A stretch of 64,000 nt of DNA from Colwellia sp. PAMC 21821 (lineage in GTDB: Bacteria; Pseudomonadota; Gammaproteobacteria; Enterobacterales; Alteromonadaceae). The stretch spans positions 2,480,001 through 2,544,000 of the forward strand of contig NZ_CP014943.1 in the NCBI RefSeq assembly GCF_002077175.1, written 5' to 3'. This document shows positions 11,076-19,457 of this stretch, in pieces. The translations under genes were made by a program, and so were the position numbers. The notes beneath the pieces were generated by a model that was given only the letters and a program-made list of their open reading frames with translations, had not been told where the DNA came from and ran no database searches. Every line of letters begins with the position of its first letter. Position 1 is the stretch's first letter.

Positions 11076-12299
11076 ATGGCAGCATTTGATTATCAGGCAG
11101 TAGACAGCCGAGGCAAAAACAAAAAAGGGGTTATTGAAGGTGACACCCCTAGGCATGTGCGTAATTTACTGCGCGAACAGGGTCTAATGCCCATTGAAGT
11201 TACGCCATGTTTGCAAAAAAGTAAGCAAGAAAGTAAAAAGTCTTTCTTTAGTGGTGGTAAAAAAATATCAGCATCGGAGCTAGCATTAATCACACGGCAA
11301 CTATCAACCTTGGTTGAATCAGGCTTACCCATTGAAGAGTCATTAATGGCCGTAGGTGAGCAGTGTGATAAAAACACCTTAAAAAGTATGGTGATGGCGG
11401 TGCGTACTAAAGTCACTGAAGGATATGGCTTAGCTGAAAGCATGGCAGAGTTTCCTCAGGTGTTTAATCGCTTGTTTCGTGCCATGGTTGCAGCAGGCGA
11501 AAAATCGGGCCACCTTGATAAAGTATTAGACCGTTTAGCCGATTACACCGAAAAGCGCCAACAACTTCGCTCTCAGCTCATTCAAGCCTTAGTTTACCCC
11601 GTTATTATGACGGTAGTGGCCACTGGCGTAATCGCCATTTTGCTGACTGCCGTAGTACCAAAAATTGTTGGCCAATTTGAACATATGGGGGCTAACTTAC
11701 CCGCTACCACTAAGTTCCTAATTGCCAGTAGTGACTTTTTACGTGACTATGGCTTAGTTATTGTTGTCATTGTTGCTGCGCTAATGCTTCTTTGGTCACA
11801 ATTGTTGAAAAAAGACAGCTTTAGGTTTGCTTATCACAAGCGCTTTCTTGCTATACCTGGCATAGGTAAAGTGGCAAAAAGCGTCAATACCGCAAGATTT
11901 GCGCGTACCTTGAGCATTTTAACCGCGAGTGCCGTTCCTCTATTAGAGAGTATGAAAATTTCTGGTGAAGTACTCGACAATTTATACATTAAGCAAAGCG
12001 TTAAAGAGTCAGCTGACAAGGTCAGAGAGGGAACCAGTTTGCGGGTCTCTTTAGAGCAAACTAAACTGTTTCCACCAATGATGCTACACATGATAGCCAG
12101 TGGTGAAAAAAGTGGTCAGCTTGAACATATGTTAGGGCGAGCTGCCGATAACCAAGACCGTGAGTTCGAGGCTGTTATTAACATATCATTAAAGGCATTT
12201 GAGCCGGCATTGATGGTGGTAATGGCAGGTATTGTATTATTTATCGTTATGGCTATTTTACAGCCAATTCTTCAGTTAAATACGTTAATAGGAAATTAG
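11076..12299 (+). CDS. gspF: Type II secretion inner-membrane platform protein GspF
   Basis: Polytopic platform protein that works with GspE, L and M. 407 aa with two homologous T2SSF cytoplasmic domains (about 70-195 and 270-395), transmembrane helices at about 170-195, 220-240 and 375-395, and the conserved motifs AGEKSGHLDKVLDRL and ASGEKSGQLEHML. An 81-bp spacer separates it from gspE; it contains a short direct repeat AACAGTCGC. gspG follows 2 bp after the stop. Confidence 0.96.
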   Translation: MAAFDYQAVDSRGKNKKGVIEGDTPRHVRNLLREQGLMPIEVTPCLQKSKQESKKSFFSGGKKISASELALITRQLSTLVESGLPIEESLMAVGEQCDKNTLKSMVMAVRTKVTEGYGLAESMAEFPQVFNRLFRAMVAAGEKSGHLDKVLDRLADYTEKRQQLRSQLIQALVYPVIMTVVATGVIAILLTAVVPKIVGQFEHMGANLPATTKFLIASSDFLRDYGLVIVVIVAALMLLWSQLLKKDSFRFAYHKRFLAIPGIGKVAKSVNTARFARTLSILTASAVPLLESMKISGEVLDNLYIKQSVKESADKVREGTSLRVSLEQTKLFPPMMLHMIASGEKSGQLEHMLGRAADNQDREFEAVINISLKAFEPALMVVMAGIVLFIVMAILQPILQLNTLIGN

Positions 12300-12301
12300 A
12301 A

Positions 12302-12736
12302 ATGAAAGCAGTAAGAAATATTCGAGGTTTTACCCTTTTAGAAGTGATGGTTGTTATTGTAATTTTAGGTATTTTAGCCAGTATGGTGGTACCTAACTTA
12401 ATGGGCAGTCAAGAGCGCGCCAATATGCAAAAAGCCGTGTCAGACATCAATGCTTTAGAAACGTCTTTAAGCATGTATAAAATGGATAACTATAAGTACC
12501 CAAGCACAGAGCAAGGCTTAGAAGCATTAGTGACTGAAACTGATATTGAGCCAATGCCACGCCGTTTTCCAGAAGGCGGCTATGTTAAGCGTTTACCGAA
12601 CGACCCTTGGGGCAGCGAATATCAACTACTAAATCCGGGTGAGCATAGTGCAATGGATGTTTTTTCTATGGGACCAGACGGTGAACCGGGTACAGACGAT
12701 GATATTGGTAACTGGAATTTAGGCGATTATCAATAA
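12302..12736 (+). CDS. gspG: Major type II pseudopilin GspG
   Basis: Main subunit of the pseudopilus. 144 aa with a short basic leader (MKAVRNIRG), cleavage before FTLLE and a glutamate at position 5 of the mature protein, the prepilin peptidase signature. The C-terminal GPDGEPGTDDDIGNW region matches the calcium-binding loop of GspG proteins. The prepilin peptidase itself (GspO/PilD) is not in this window and must be encoded elsewhere. Confidence 0.97.
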   Translation: MKAVRNIRGFTLLEVMVVIVILGILASMVVPNLMGSQERANMQKAVSDINALETSLSMYKMDNYKYPSTEQGLEALVTETDIEPMPRRFPEGGYVKRLPNDPWGSEYQLLNPGEHSAMDVFSMGPDGEPGTDDDIGNWNLGDYQ

Positions 12737-12770
12737 TCAGTTTTTGTTGATCATTGATTACTGACATACT

Positions 12771-13400
12771 ATGACGCTAAATAATGACCATTTGTCGAAG
12801 CAAAAGCATCGAATTCAACAAGGTTTTACCTTAATTGAAGTGATGCTAGTCATTGTCTTGATTGGCGTGATGGTCTCTGCGGTACAATTTTCATTTTCGG
12901 GTAATAAACCTGAACAACTATTAGAACAAAACAGTGCCCGCTTTGCGGGCATTTTTGACGTTGCAGCAGAATACGGCCTGCTAAACAATGTCGAGCTAGG
13001 CTTGTTTATTGAAGAAAACAGTTATCAGTTTCTCGGTTATGACGGCGTCAGTTGGTCTCCCATTGCAGATAACCCTTTATTCGAAGTTTATACTTTACCT
13101 GAAGGTATCGAAATAACCTTGCAGCTTGATGATCTACCTATTGAAGCGCCTCAACTTTTCGATTCTTCAGTATTAATCAATGAAGATGAAGAAGAGAGTT
13201 TTACTGACGATGCGGAAAAGAAAAAAACTATTCCGCAAGTCTATATGCTTTCTGGCGGTGATATTACTCCCTTTAGTTTAACGTTTTCATTGGCAGACTT
13301 CGCTTTTGATGGCGATGAAAATATTAGTTTTAAAGTTTCTGGCATTTATACCACACCACTCACGATAGAAGGGCCATTAGTGAATGCGGACTCTCGTTAA
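12771..13400 (+). CDS. gspH: Minor type II pseudopilin GspH
   Basis: Minor pseudopilin. The prepilin site is QQG-FTLIEVML near residue 18, followed by a hydrophobic helix and a soluble beta domain. 209 aa, with an acidic insertion DEDEEESFTDDAEKKK-like near 140-150 that is probably an exposed loop. Its 3' end overlaps the longest form of gspI by 17 bp. Confidence 0.9.
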   Translation: MTLNNDHLSKQKHRIQQGFTLIEVMLVIVLIGVMVSAVQFSFSGNKPEQLLEQNSARFAGIFDVAAEYGLLNNVELGLFIEENSYQFLGYDGVSWSPIADNPLFEVYTLPEGIEITLQLDDLPIEAPQLFDSSVLINEDEEESFTDDAEKKKTIPQVYMLSGGDITPFSLTFSLADFAFDGDENISFKVSGIYTTPLTIEGPLVNADSR

Positions 13401-13794
13401 TTTTAGTGTGAATTTCAGCGTGAATAAGCTACAAAAAGGCTTTACCTTAATTGAGGTTATGTTGGCGATGGCGGTGTTTTCAATTGCGGGTATTGCAATT
13501 TTAGGTACGGCAGACACAAACGCGAGAAATTTAGGTTATTTGGAAAGTAAAATTATTGCGAGTTGGGTCGCATCCAATCAACTAGTTGAAGTCACTTTAG
13601 ATACCTCGTGGCCACCAAAAAACAATAAAAAAGGTAAAGTAGAGCTAGCAGGGCAAGAATGGTTTTGGCAACAAAAAGTAGTGCAAACAAATGACAAAGA
13701 CATGCGTGCTATTGTAATGGAAGTGCGACTTGATGAAAAAAAAACAACGTCATTAACCAGCTTAATGACTTATGTTTCTAAGCAAAGCCAATGA
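13384..13794 (+). CDS. gspI: Minor type II pseudopilin GspI
   Basis: Minor pseudopilin of the tip complex (GspI-J-K). The prepilin site is QKG-FTLIEVMLAM with the expected glutamate at +5. 136 aa from the ATG at 13384; GTG codons at 13408 and 13420 would give leaders of more usual length (MNFSVNKLQKG or MNKLQKG), so the exact start is open. The stop overlaps the start of gspJ by 4 bp. Confidence 0.92.
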   Translation: MRTLVNFSVNFSVNKLQKGFTLIEVMLAMAVFSIAGIAILGTADTNARNLGYLESKIIASWVASNQLVEVTLDTSWPPKNNKKGKVELAGQEWFWQQKVVQTNDKDMRAIVMEVRLDEKKTTSLTSLMTYVSKQSQ

Positions 13795-14471
13795 AATCAG
13801 CCTTCATCAATCATTCTGCTTTAAAAGGTAGGGCGAGCGTTATGTCGAAGCACAGTCAAGGCTTTACATTACTTGAAGTACTCATTGCGATAGCCATTTT
13901 TTCGGTGATCAGTATGGCCAGTTTTAGTATTTTTGAAACTGTACTCAATAGCGACACATCGACCAAAGCTCGCACAGACCGAATTAATGAATTACAACGC
14001 GGCTTTTTAATCATCGAACGTGATATGTTACAAATAGCTCGACGAAGTGTGCGTTTAAACGGTGAAGCACCCCTGACAGGTTTTTTACACACGGACACTG
14101 AAAGCTATACTACCAGTGAGCAAGCAATAGCATTTGTTCGCCATGGTTGGACTAATCCGGGCTTGTTGTTACCTCGTAGTGATATGCAATCAGTGGCGTA
14201 TCAATTAAATGAGAATATTGTTGAGCGTGTACATTTTAATTTTGTAGACGCCGTTTTAGGTGAAGAGCCAAAAGTAAGACCATTAATCTCTCAGGTAGAA
14301 AGCTTAAATTTTGAATTTTATGATGGTAAAAAATGGCAAAAATCATTGCAAGAAAACACGGTGCCTATGGCCATTGCAATTGAACTAGACACAAAAGATT
14401 ATGGCGTTATTCGTCGCCAATTTATCGTTGCTGGCGATAATCTGCAAGGTAAGGACGAAAGCCGTGATTAG
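13791..14471 (+). CDS. gspJ: Minor type II pseudopilin GspJ
   Basis: Minor pseudopilin. The prepilin site is SQG-FTLLEVLIAI, with a hydrophobic helix and then a periplasmic domain. The ATG at 13791 overlaps gspI (ATGA arrangement) and gives a 23-residue leader; the ATG at 13842 (MSKHSQG) would give a 6-residue leader and is also credible. The 3' end overlaps the GTG start of gspK by 8 bp, suggesting translational coupling. Confidence 0.92.
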   Translation: MKSAFINHSALKGRASVMSKHSQGFTLLEVLIAIAIFSVISMASFSIFETVLNSDTSTKARTDRINELQRGFLIIERDMLQIARRSVRLNGEAPLTGFLHTDTESYTTSEQAIAFVRHGWTNPGLLLPRSDMQSVAYQLNENIVERVHFNFVDAVLGEEPKVRPLISQVESLNFEFYDGKKWQKSLQENTVPMAIAIELDTKDYGVIRRQFIVAGDNLQGKDESRD

Positions 14472-15480
14472 CATTTGTACAGGAAAGCATAGACCCAAAG
14501 GCGTCGCGCTAATTACTGTTATGCTTATTATTGCGTTAATTGCCATCTTAGCGACGCAAATGACCGCGCGTTTACAATTACAAATGCAACGCACCACTAA
14601 TATAGGCTCAAACCAACAAGCTTATTGGTATGCTATGGGCGCTGAAGCGTTTGCAAAAAGAATATTAATACAATCTTTTGAAGCTGATGCAGAAGTGACT
14701 CATTTAGGCCAATTGTGGGCGCAAGGAGAAAATACTTTTCCCGTCGACTTTGGTCAGATCACCGGTGAAATAACGGATCTAAATAGCTGTTTTAATCTAA
14801 ATGCGTTACGAACCAACGATGATGACGCCAGCGGTAATAGTAATAATACAACGATAAAATCGCCAGCAAGACTTGCTTTTGAAGAACTGTTAATTGCAAT
14901 CAGTATCGAAGGTGTTGGCAGTTTTGAAGCAGAATATATGGCTGATGCCTTAACTGACTGGTTAGACGCGGATGGCAGTATTTCAAGCTCAGGTGGCGCT
15001 GAAGATAATGATTATGCAGCGAAAGAATTCCCTTACTTAGCCGCCAATAATTATCTTGCCAGTATGGCAGAGTTAAGGATTATTGAGCATTTTACTGTCA
15101 ATGTTATCGATAAGTTAAAAGACTACGCTTGTGTTTTGCCTAATACCAACCTAAATCAGATAAACATTAATACCATTGCACAAGATCAGCCTGAAATACT
15201 TGTAGCCATGTTAGGGATAAGTCAAAATGAAGCATCGCAAGCATTATCTTCTCGTGGAGAAGAGGGCTTCAAAAGCGTCGATGAATTTTTTAGCTTAAGT
15301 GAGTTGAGTAAAGCTAATATACCAGCAGAAAAAAAACAATTATTTACTGTTAAAAGTGAATATTTTAAGCTCAAAACAACAGCAAGCTTTAATAACAGTT
15401 ACTTTGCTTTGAATTCCATTATGAAAGTAGACAATAAAAATAATATAAGTGTGATCAGTCGCATTATAGGACGAGAATAA
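14464..15480 (+). CDS. gspK: Type II pseudopilus tip protein GspK
   Basis: Large minor pseudopilin that caps the pseudopilus. The GTG at 14464 is chosen because it gives the short leader MISICTGKHRPKG before VALITVMLI, the GspK variant of the prepilin site that lacks the +5 glutamate; a longer frame from 14401 lies mostly inside gspJ. 338 aa, with the GspK alpha domain (about 105-215) and an acidic Asn/Asp/Ser-rich loop (NDDDASGNSNN) consistent with calcium binding. The stop overlaps the ATG of gspL. Confidence 0.93.
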   Translation: MISICTGKHRPKGVALITVMLIIALIAILATQMTARLQLQMQRTTNIGSNQQAYWYAMGAEAFAKRILIQSFEADAEVTHLGQLWAQGENTFPVDFGQITGEITDLNSCFNLNALRTNDDDASGNSNNTTIKSPARLAFEELLIAISIEGVGSFEAEYMADALTDWLDADGSISSSGGAEDNDYAAKEFPYLAANNYLASMAELRIIEHFTVNVIDKLKDYACVLPNTNLNQININTIAQDQPEILVAMLGISQNEASQALSSRGEEGFKSVDEFFSLSELSKANIPAEKKQLFTVKSEYFKLKTTASFNNSYFALNSIMKVDNKNNISVISRIIGRE

Positions 15481-16712
15481 TGGGTGAAACCTTATTTATC
15501 CGTTTAGGCAGCCAAGCTGAAAATAAAATTCACTGGCTGATTAAAATCAACGGACAAGAAGATATTATCGCAAGTGGTGAATTACCCAATGCGCGCGAGT
15601 TAGCACAACTAACTGAAAAATCCTCAGCTCGAGAAGTTGTGGTTTTTGTACCCGCGAGTGACGTTGCCATTAAAAGCTTGAAAGTACCTGGCTCATCTCA
15701 ACGCGCTATTCGTTTAGCCGCACCATACATGCTAGAAGAAACGCTAGCACAAGATGTTGAAGAGCTGTGCTTCACTTTTAATGACACTAAACACGACGAA
15801 CAGGGTAATAACTGTTTTGTAGCTGCGCTTGAACGTAAGCAATTAGAGCTTTGGTTACAGTGGTTGGCCGATGCAGAGATATTTTGTAAATTAATTATCC
15901 CTGATGCGTTAGCATTGCCGTTTGATAACCAAAATAGCAGTGCAGTCATGCTAGGCGAACAAGTATTAATTAGGCTTGGCGAATGGCAAGTTATGTCGTT
16001 TGAAGCTAATGCTTGGCCCATTATTGCTAAGTACTTTACTGGTACCGGTGAGAGTAAAAATGCCATTATGGCCTACTCATCGTTATCGCAAGTGCCCGCT
16101 GATATAAATGTTGAGTATTTACCCGAAGAACTGCCATTAGCTATTTTGGCGAATAATCACTCGCGTAAATTCAATTTGCTACAAGGTGAGTTTCAAATCA
16201 AAGAAAAGCGCTCAGCAGCCAGTGTTAATTGGCTTTGGGTTGCAGGTATTGCGTGTTTCGCTTTGATGATTAATTTTACCCTTAAAGGCGCAAAACTCTA
16301 TAACTTATCTCAACAGCAGTCAGCTATTGAAGCCGATATTATTGAAAATTATAAAGCGGCATTTCCTGAAACTAAACGGGTTAAAGTGTCGACTGTTCGC
16401 TCACAGTTACGCCAAAAATTAGCCGAAGTTGGCAACAGTGATGAATCTGCAGGATTTTTATCATTGCTAGTTAAGCTTGAGCCCGCTTTGGCCAGCGTAC
16501 CTGAAATTAAACCCCAAACGTTAAAGTTTGACGGCAAACGCCAAGAAGTGCGTATGCAAACAATCGCTAAAGATTATCAATACTTTGAAAAGCTAAAAGT
16601 TGCCCTTGAAAAAGCAGGGTTAACGGTTAATCTTGGTGCTCAAAATAATCAAGGTGACCAAATCTCTGGCTCATTTAGTATTACAGATACCGCATCAAAG
16701 GGGCGCTCATGA
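15480..16712 (+). CDS. gspL: Type II secretion protein GspL
   Basis: Bitopic inner-membrane protein that anchors GspE. 410 aa with an actin-like cytoplasmic domain (about 1-235), a single transmembrane helix at about 248-265 (WLWVAGIACFALMINF), and a periplasmic ferredoxin-like domain (about 320-400). The start overlaps gspK by one base and the end overlaps gspM by 4 bp. Confidence 0.94.
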   Translation: MGETLFIRLGSQAENKIHWLIKINGQEDIIASGELPNARELAQLTEKSSAREVVVFVPASDVAIKSLKVPGSSQRAIRLAAPYMLEETLAQDVEELCFTFNDTKHDEQGNNCFVAALERKQLELWLQWLADAEIFCKLIIPDALALPFDNQNSSAVMLGEQVLIRLGEWQVMSFEANAWPIIAKYFTGTGESKNAIMAYSSLSQVPADINVEYLPEELPLAILANNHSRKFNLLQGEFQIKEKRSAASVNWLWVAGIACFALMINFTLKGAKLYNLSQQQSAIEADIIENYKAAFPETKRVKVSTVRSQLRQKLAEVGNSDESAGFLSLLVKLEPALASVPEIKPQTLKFDGKRQEVRMQTIAKDYQYFEKLKVALEKAGLTVNLGAQNNQGDQISGSFSITDTASKGRS

Positions 16713-17176
16713 AGACTTGGTGGCAACAGTTAAATATTCGTGAACAACGTTTGGTATTGTTAATGTCGGGAGTTATTTCGATATTTATTTTATATGGTCT
16801 TATTTGGCAGCCGCTGAATGAAAACATTGCTCAGCAAAAGTTAAAAATAGAACGCCAACAAGCCTTATTAATGTGGGTTGAAGAAAGTACACAACGCTAT
16901 CAACAAGCAAAGCGTAATAGCAGTGGAAGTTCAGGCGCAAGTTTGTCGAGTATCGTTAATCGCACGTCCAGAGCTAATAATATAATCATCACACGTATGC
17001 AGCCTCAAGGTGATGATCTACAGGTGTGGATTGATGAAATCTCGTTTAATCAGTTATTAACTTGGTTAGAAAAATTAGCCAGTAGAGATGGCCTGCAAGT
17101 AAAGAATATAGATCTTAGTTTAGCTGACCAACAAGGTGTGGTCCGTGTTCGTCGATTACAGTTAGGAAAAAATTAA
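16709..17176 (+). CDS. gspM: Type II secretion protein GspM
   Basis: Small inner-membrane partner of GspL. 155 aa with a cytoplasmic start MKTWWQQLNIREQRLV, a transmembrane helix at about 17-36 and a periplasmic ferredoxin-like domain. The WWxxLxxREQ start is typical of GspM. Overlaps gspL (4 bp) and gspN (1 bp). Confidence 0.93.
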   Translation: MKTWWQQLNIREQRLVLLMSGVISIFILYGLIWQPLNENIAQQKLKIERQQALLMWVEESTQRYQQAKRNSSGSSGASLSSIVNRTSRANNIIITRMQPQGDDLQVWIDEISFNQLLTWLEKLASRDGLQVKNIDLSLADQQGVVRVRRLQLGKN

Positions 17177-17919
17177 TGAAAAAGAAGTTTGCTTATACAG
17201 CAATTTTTTTCACCGCGTATTGTGTTTTTGTTCTAGCGTTAATGCCTGCAAGTTGGTTAATGGCGCAAATTAAATTACCTAAAAATGTCGCGGTCTCCGC
17301 TATTGAAGGCACTGTTTGGCATACCCGTATTTTACAAGTTATGGTGGACGACGTTGTTATTAACCAAGTGCAAAGTTCTTTATCGTTAATGTCGGTGTTA
17401 ATGCTTGACCCTAAACTTGATATTACCTTTGGTAACGCTTTAGTCAATGGTCCTGAGGGACAGCTGACCATAAGTGGGTTGTTGTCAGACATGGTGGTTG
17501 AAGATGCAGAAATTAACCTTCCTGCAAACACGGTGGCCAAAAGACTTAACTTAGCAATTGATATTATTGCCCATGAACAACTGCAACTTAACATTGAGCG
17601 TTTTATTATTGGCGCGCCAATATGTAGCGAACTACAAGGTGATTTGCGATGGCAAAATGCCGCCGTTACTGCATTCGAAGAAAAAGTTCAGCTCGGCGGG
17701 CTTTCGGCCAAGTTAACGTGTGATAAAGGTGAACTTATTGCCGATATCGACCCTAATAACAACTTAGGGCTAAGCTATCGTGCAGAGTTAAAGCAAGGTG
17801 GCCGTTTAGCGGGTAATGGTTATTTAACGCCTGCAGCTAAATTTCCTGAGCAATTAAAAGCAACATTAAGCTTTTTAGGTAAGCCTGATAATCAAGGTCG
17901 TTATCGTTTGAAAATATAG
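17176..17919 (+). CDS. gspN: Type II secretion protein GspN
   Basis: Last gene of the operon. 247 aa with one N-terminal transmembrane helix (about 7-27) and a periplasmic beta-rich region; GspN is present in many but not all T2SS and its role is poorly defined. The product ends FLGKPDNQGRYRLKI, resembling other GspN C-termini. A bidirectional terminator follows 15 bp after the stop. Confidence 0.9.
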   Translation: MKKKFAYTAIFFTAYCVFVLALMPASWLMAQIKLPKNVAVSAIEGTVWHTRILQVMVDDVVINQVQSSLSLMSVLMLDPKLDITFGNALVNGPEGQLTISGLLSDMVVEDAEINLPANTVAKRLNLAIDIIAHEQLQLNIERFIIGAPICSELQGDLRWQNAAVTAFEEKVQLGGLSAKLTCDKGELIADIDPNNNLGLSYRAELKQGGRLAGNGYLTPAAKFPEQLKATLSFLGKPDNQGRYRLKI

Positions 17920-17934
17920 CGTTCAAAGCGAAAA

Positions 17935-17958
17935 AAAAGGCAACAATAGTTGCCTTTT
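17935..17958. terminator. Bidirectional terminator between gspN and the convergent stress gene
   Basis: Stem AAAAGGCAAC / GTTGCCTTTT with an AATA loop, and A and T runs on either side, so it can end transcription from both directions. Confidence 0.85.
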
Positions 17959-17981
17959 ACTGTATTGCTGCCGCTATAAAC

Positions 17982-18476
17982 TTATGCGGTAGAAACGTTT
18001 ACAGCACCCGCATGCTCAAGTATGTCTTTAATCTTATCTTTGTTATCGTCGGTGTAATTGATACCAATTAACACTGAGCCCTTACTAATAGCATCTTCAT
18101 AATACTTAAGTTCATGCTCAGGAATAAAAGCACCAATAATAGCACCAATGGTTCCACCTGCAGCAGCACCGGCACCACCGGCAGCTAATGCAGCAACTAA
18201 TGGGCCAGCGATAAGTAAGCCAGCACCACCGGTCGCTACGGTACCCACAGCAGTAAAACCAGCAACTACAGCCGCTAATATACCAGCAGAAGCTGCACCA
18301 ATAACACTACCTTCAGCGGCTTTGCTGCCTTCATCTATGGCAAAGTCGTCTTTGGCGTATGAGTCGTTAGCGACTACGCTAATTTCACTATTCAGTATGC
18401 CAATCTTTCCTAAACGATGAATAGCTAAACTGGCTTTAGATGAATTTTCAAATAATCCTGTAATTACTTCACTCAT
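17982..18476 (-). CDS. Glycine-zipper stress protein with YflT/17M-like N-terminus
   Basis: 164 aa. The N-terminal 45 residues (MSEVITGLFENSSKASLAIHRL) resemble the heat-induced stress protein YflT / general stress protein 17M domain. Residues about 50-115 are an Ala/Gly-rich hydrophobic glycine-zipper segment (AAGGAGAAAGGTIGAIIGAF) that could pack in the membrane. The C-terminus (YYEDAISKGSVLIGINYTDD) is a short alpha/beta tail. A ribosome-binding GGAG lies just upstream. Stress function is inferred from family resemblance and from csbD next door. Confidence 0.7.
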   Translation of the reverse strand: MSEVITGLFENSSKASLAIHRLGKIGILNSEISVVANDSYAKDDFAIDEGSKAAEGSVIGAASAGILAAVVAGFTAVGTVATGGAGLLIAGPLVAALAAGGAGAAAGGTIGAIIGAFIPEHELKYYEDAISKGSVLIGINYTDDNKDKIKDILEHAGAVNVSTA

Positions 18477-18814
18477 TATATTTCTCCATTTAGTTAACTT
18501 ATTTGGTATTAAATACTTGTATTGCGTATAAGTAGAAGCAAACTTTGCACCAAAGTTATTAAAATTAAAGTTGTTTAAAATTAGTGAGTTAAAGGTTTAA
18601 AATAAAGCTGCGGTGGTTAGAAGTAATCAGTATTTGTAAATAATTCATGATTATCTGTAATACTTTCATAAAAGTGCATGTTTTTAACTGCTAACCTGGA
18701 GTATTGGCCCATGTTATAAGGGGTTGACACGCTGGCGCATTTTTTGCTTTTCAGTAGGAGTACTTTAGTTTTAGTACTATTTACCACCTAATCTGAAATT
18801 ACAGGAGAACAGCT
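18477..18814. other. 338-bp divergent intergenic region with a sigma-54-like promoter
   Basis: Separates two divergent stress-type genes. It holds the sigma-54-like element and a TTGACA (18724-18729) just upstream of csbD; no other coding potential was seen. Confidence 0.6.
18733..18748 (+). promoter_or_regulatory. Candidate sigma-54 (-24/-12) promoter of csbD
   Basis: TGGCGCATTTTTTGCT has GG and GC separated by exactly 10 nt and matches TGGCACG-N4-TTGCT at all but two fixed positions. It lies about 67 bp upstream of the csbD start. A TTGACA hexamer nearby could serve a sigma-70/S promoter instead. Confidence 0.45.
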
Positions 18815-19021
18815 ATGAACAAAGATACTTTTGAAGGAAAATGGAAACAAGTGAAAGGTGAAGCCCAAAAGCAATGGGGTGATTTAACCAATGATGACAT
18901 GGACGTAATAAACGGTCAGCGGGAAAAATTAGCAGGTAAGCTCCAAGAGCGTTATGGTAAGTCAAAAGAAGAAGCAGAAAAGGAAGTTGATCGTTTCTGC
19001 AAGGATAACGATTGCCAATAG
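18815..19021 (+). CDS. CsbD family stress protein
   Basis: 68-aa hydrophilic CsbD-like protein (E. coli YjbJ family). The family is abundant in stress but its biochemical role is unknown. The hallmark start NKDTFEGKWKQVKGEAQKQWG and the GKLQERYGKSKEEAEKEVD region are both present. A strong ribosome site (CAGGAGA) lies upstream of the ATG. In Bacillus the family is under sigma-B and in E. coli it is stress-induced. Confidence 0.93.
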   Translation: MNKDTFEGKWKQVKGEAQKQWGDLTNDDMDVINGQREKLAGKLQERYGKSKEEAEKEVDRFCKDNDCQ

Positions 19022-19061
19022 ATTTAAGCTTAAATTTATTAGTTAAATTATAGCTTAGAGC

Positions 19062-19093
19062 TGGACTGACAGATCCAACCGTCTGTCAGTCCA
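19062..19093 (+). terminator. Hairpin terminator after csbD
   Basis: Perfect 12-bp stem TGGACTGACAGA / TCTGTCAGTCCA with an 8-nt loop, 40 bp after the stop; the T run is weak. Confidence 0.65.
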
Positions 19094-19139
19094 CTTTATA
19101 ATAAATTTATTAAACCTGAACATTAAAAAGAGATTTACT

Positions 19140-19316
19140 ATGGGTTACCGGCACGACAACACCTGTAACTATTTAATTCCTGCCCACCTAAATAAATATA
19201 ATTCTGTAAATCAACAGCATATATTGAGAATAGACTTTTCTGAACTCTTCTTACTTAGTTCTACAAACGCGATCTTTGGTGGTACTTTAAACCAATGTTA
19301 TCGCTTTCATGTTTAA
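19140..19316 (+). CDS. Doubtful small ORF, 58 aa
   Basis: An ATG preceded by AAAGAG opens a 58-residue frame (MGYRHDNTCNYLIPAHLNKY...). It has no signal peptide, membrane segment or family resemblance that I recognise. It may be chance, given the AT-rich DNA. Confidence 0.2.
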   Translation: MGYRHDNTCNYLIPAHLNKYNSVNQQHILRIDFSELFLLSSTNAIFGGTLNQCYRFHV

Positions 19317-19457
19317 ATACCTAGCTTCAGTCTGAAACGATTAATCTGAACCTATCACGCTTTTAATTATCGCTAAGTGGTGTAAATAAATATCAGTTAT
19401 GTACATAGTTTTTACTCAGCCTACTAAGTTCGTAGACTAGTTTTTTATCTGTTAAGC

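Larger units (their letters stand above)
19022..19457. other. 436-bp region after csbD
   Basis: Contains the csbD hairpin, a doubtful 58-codon frame (19140-19316), and AT-rich DNA with nothing else recognised before the convergent AsmA-like gene. Confidence 0.5.

Noticed and set aside
14401..14463. Longer gspK starting inside gspJ
   Set aside because: The extension would put a long leader before the prepilin signal; the GTG at 14464 gives the expected short leader.
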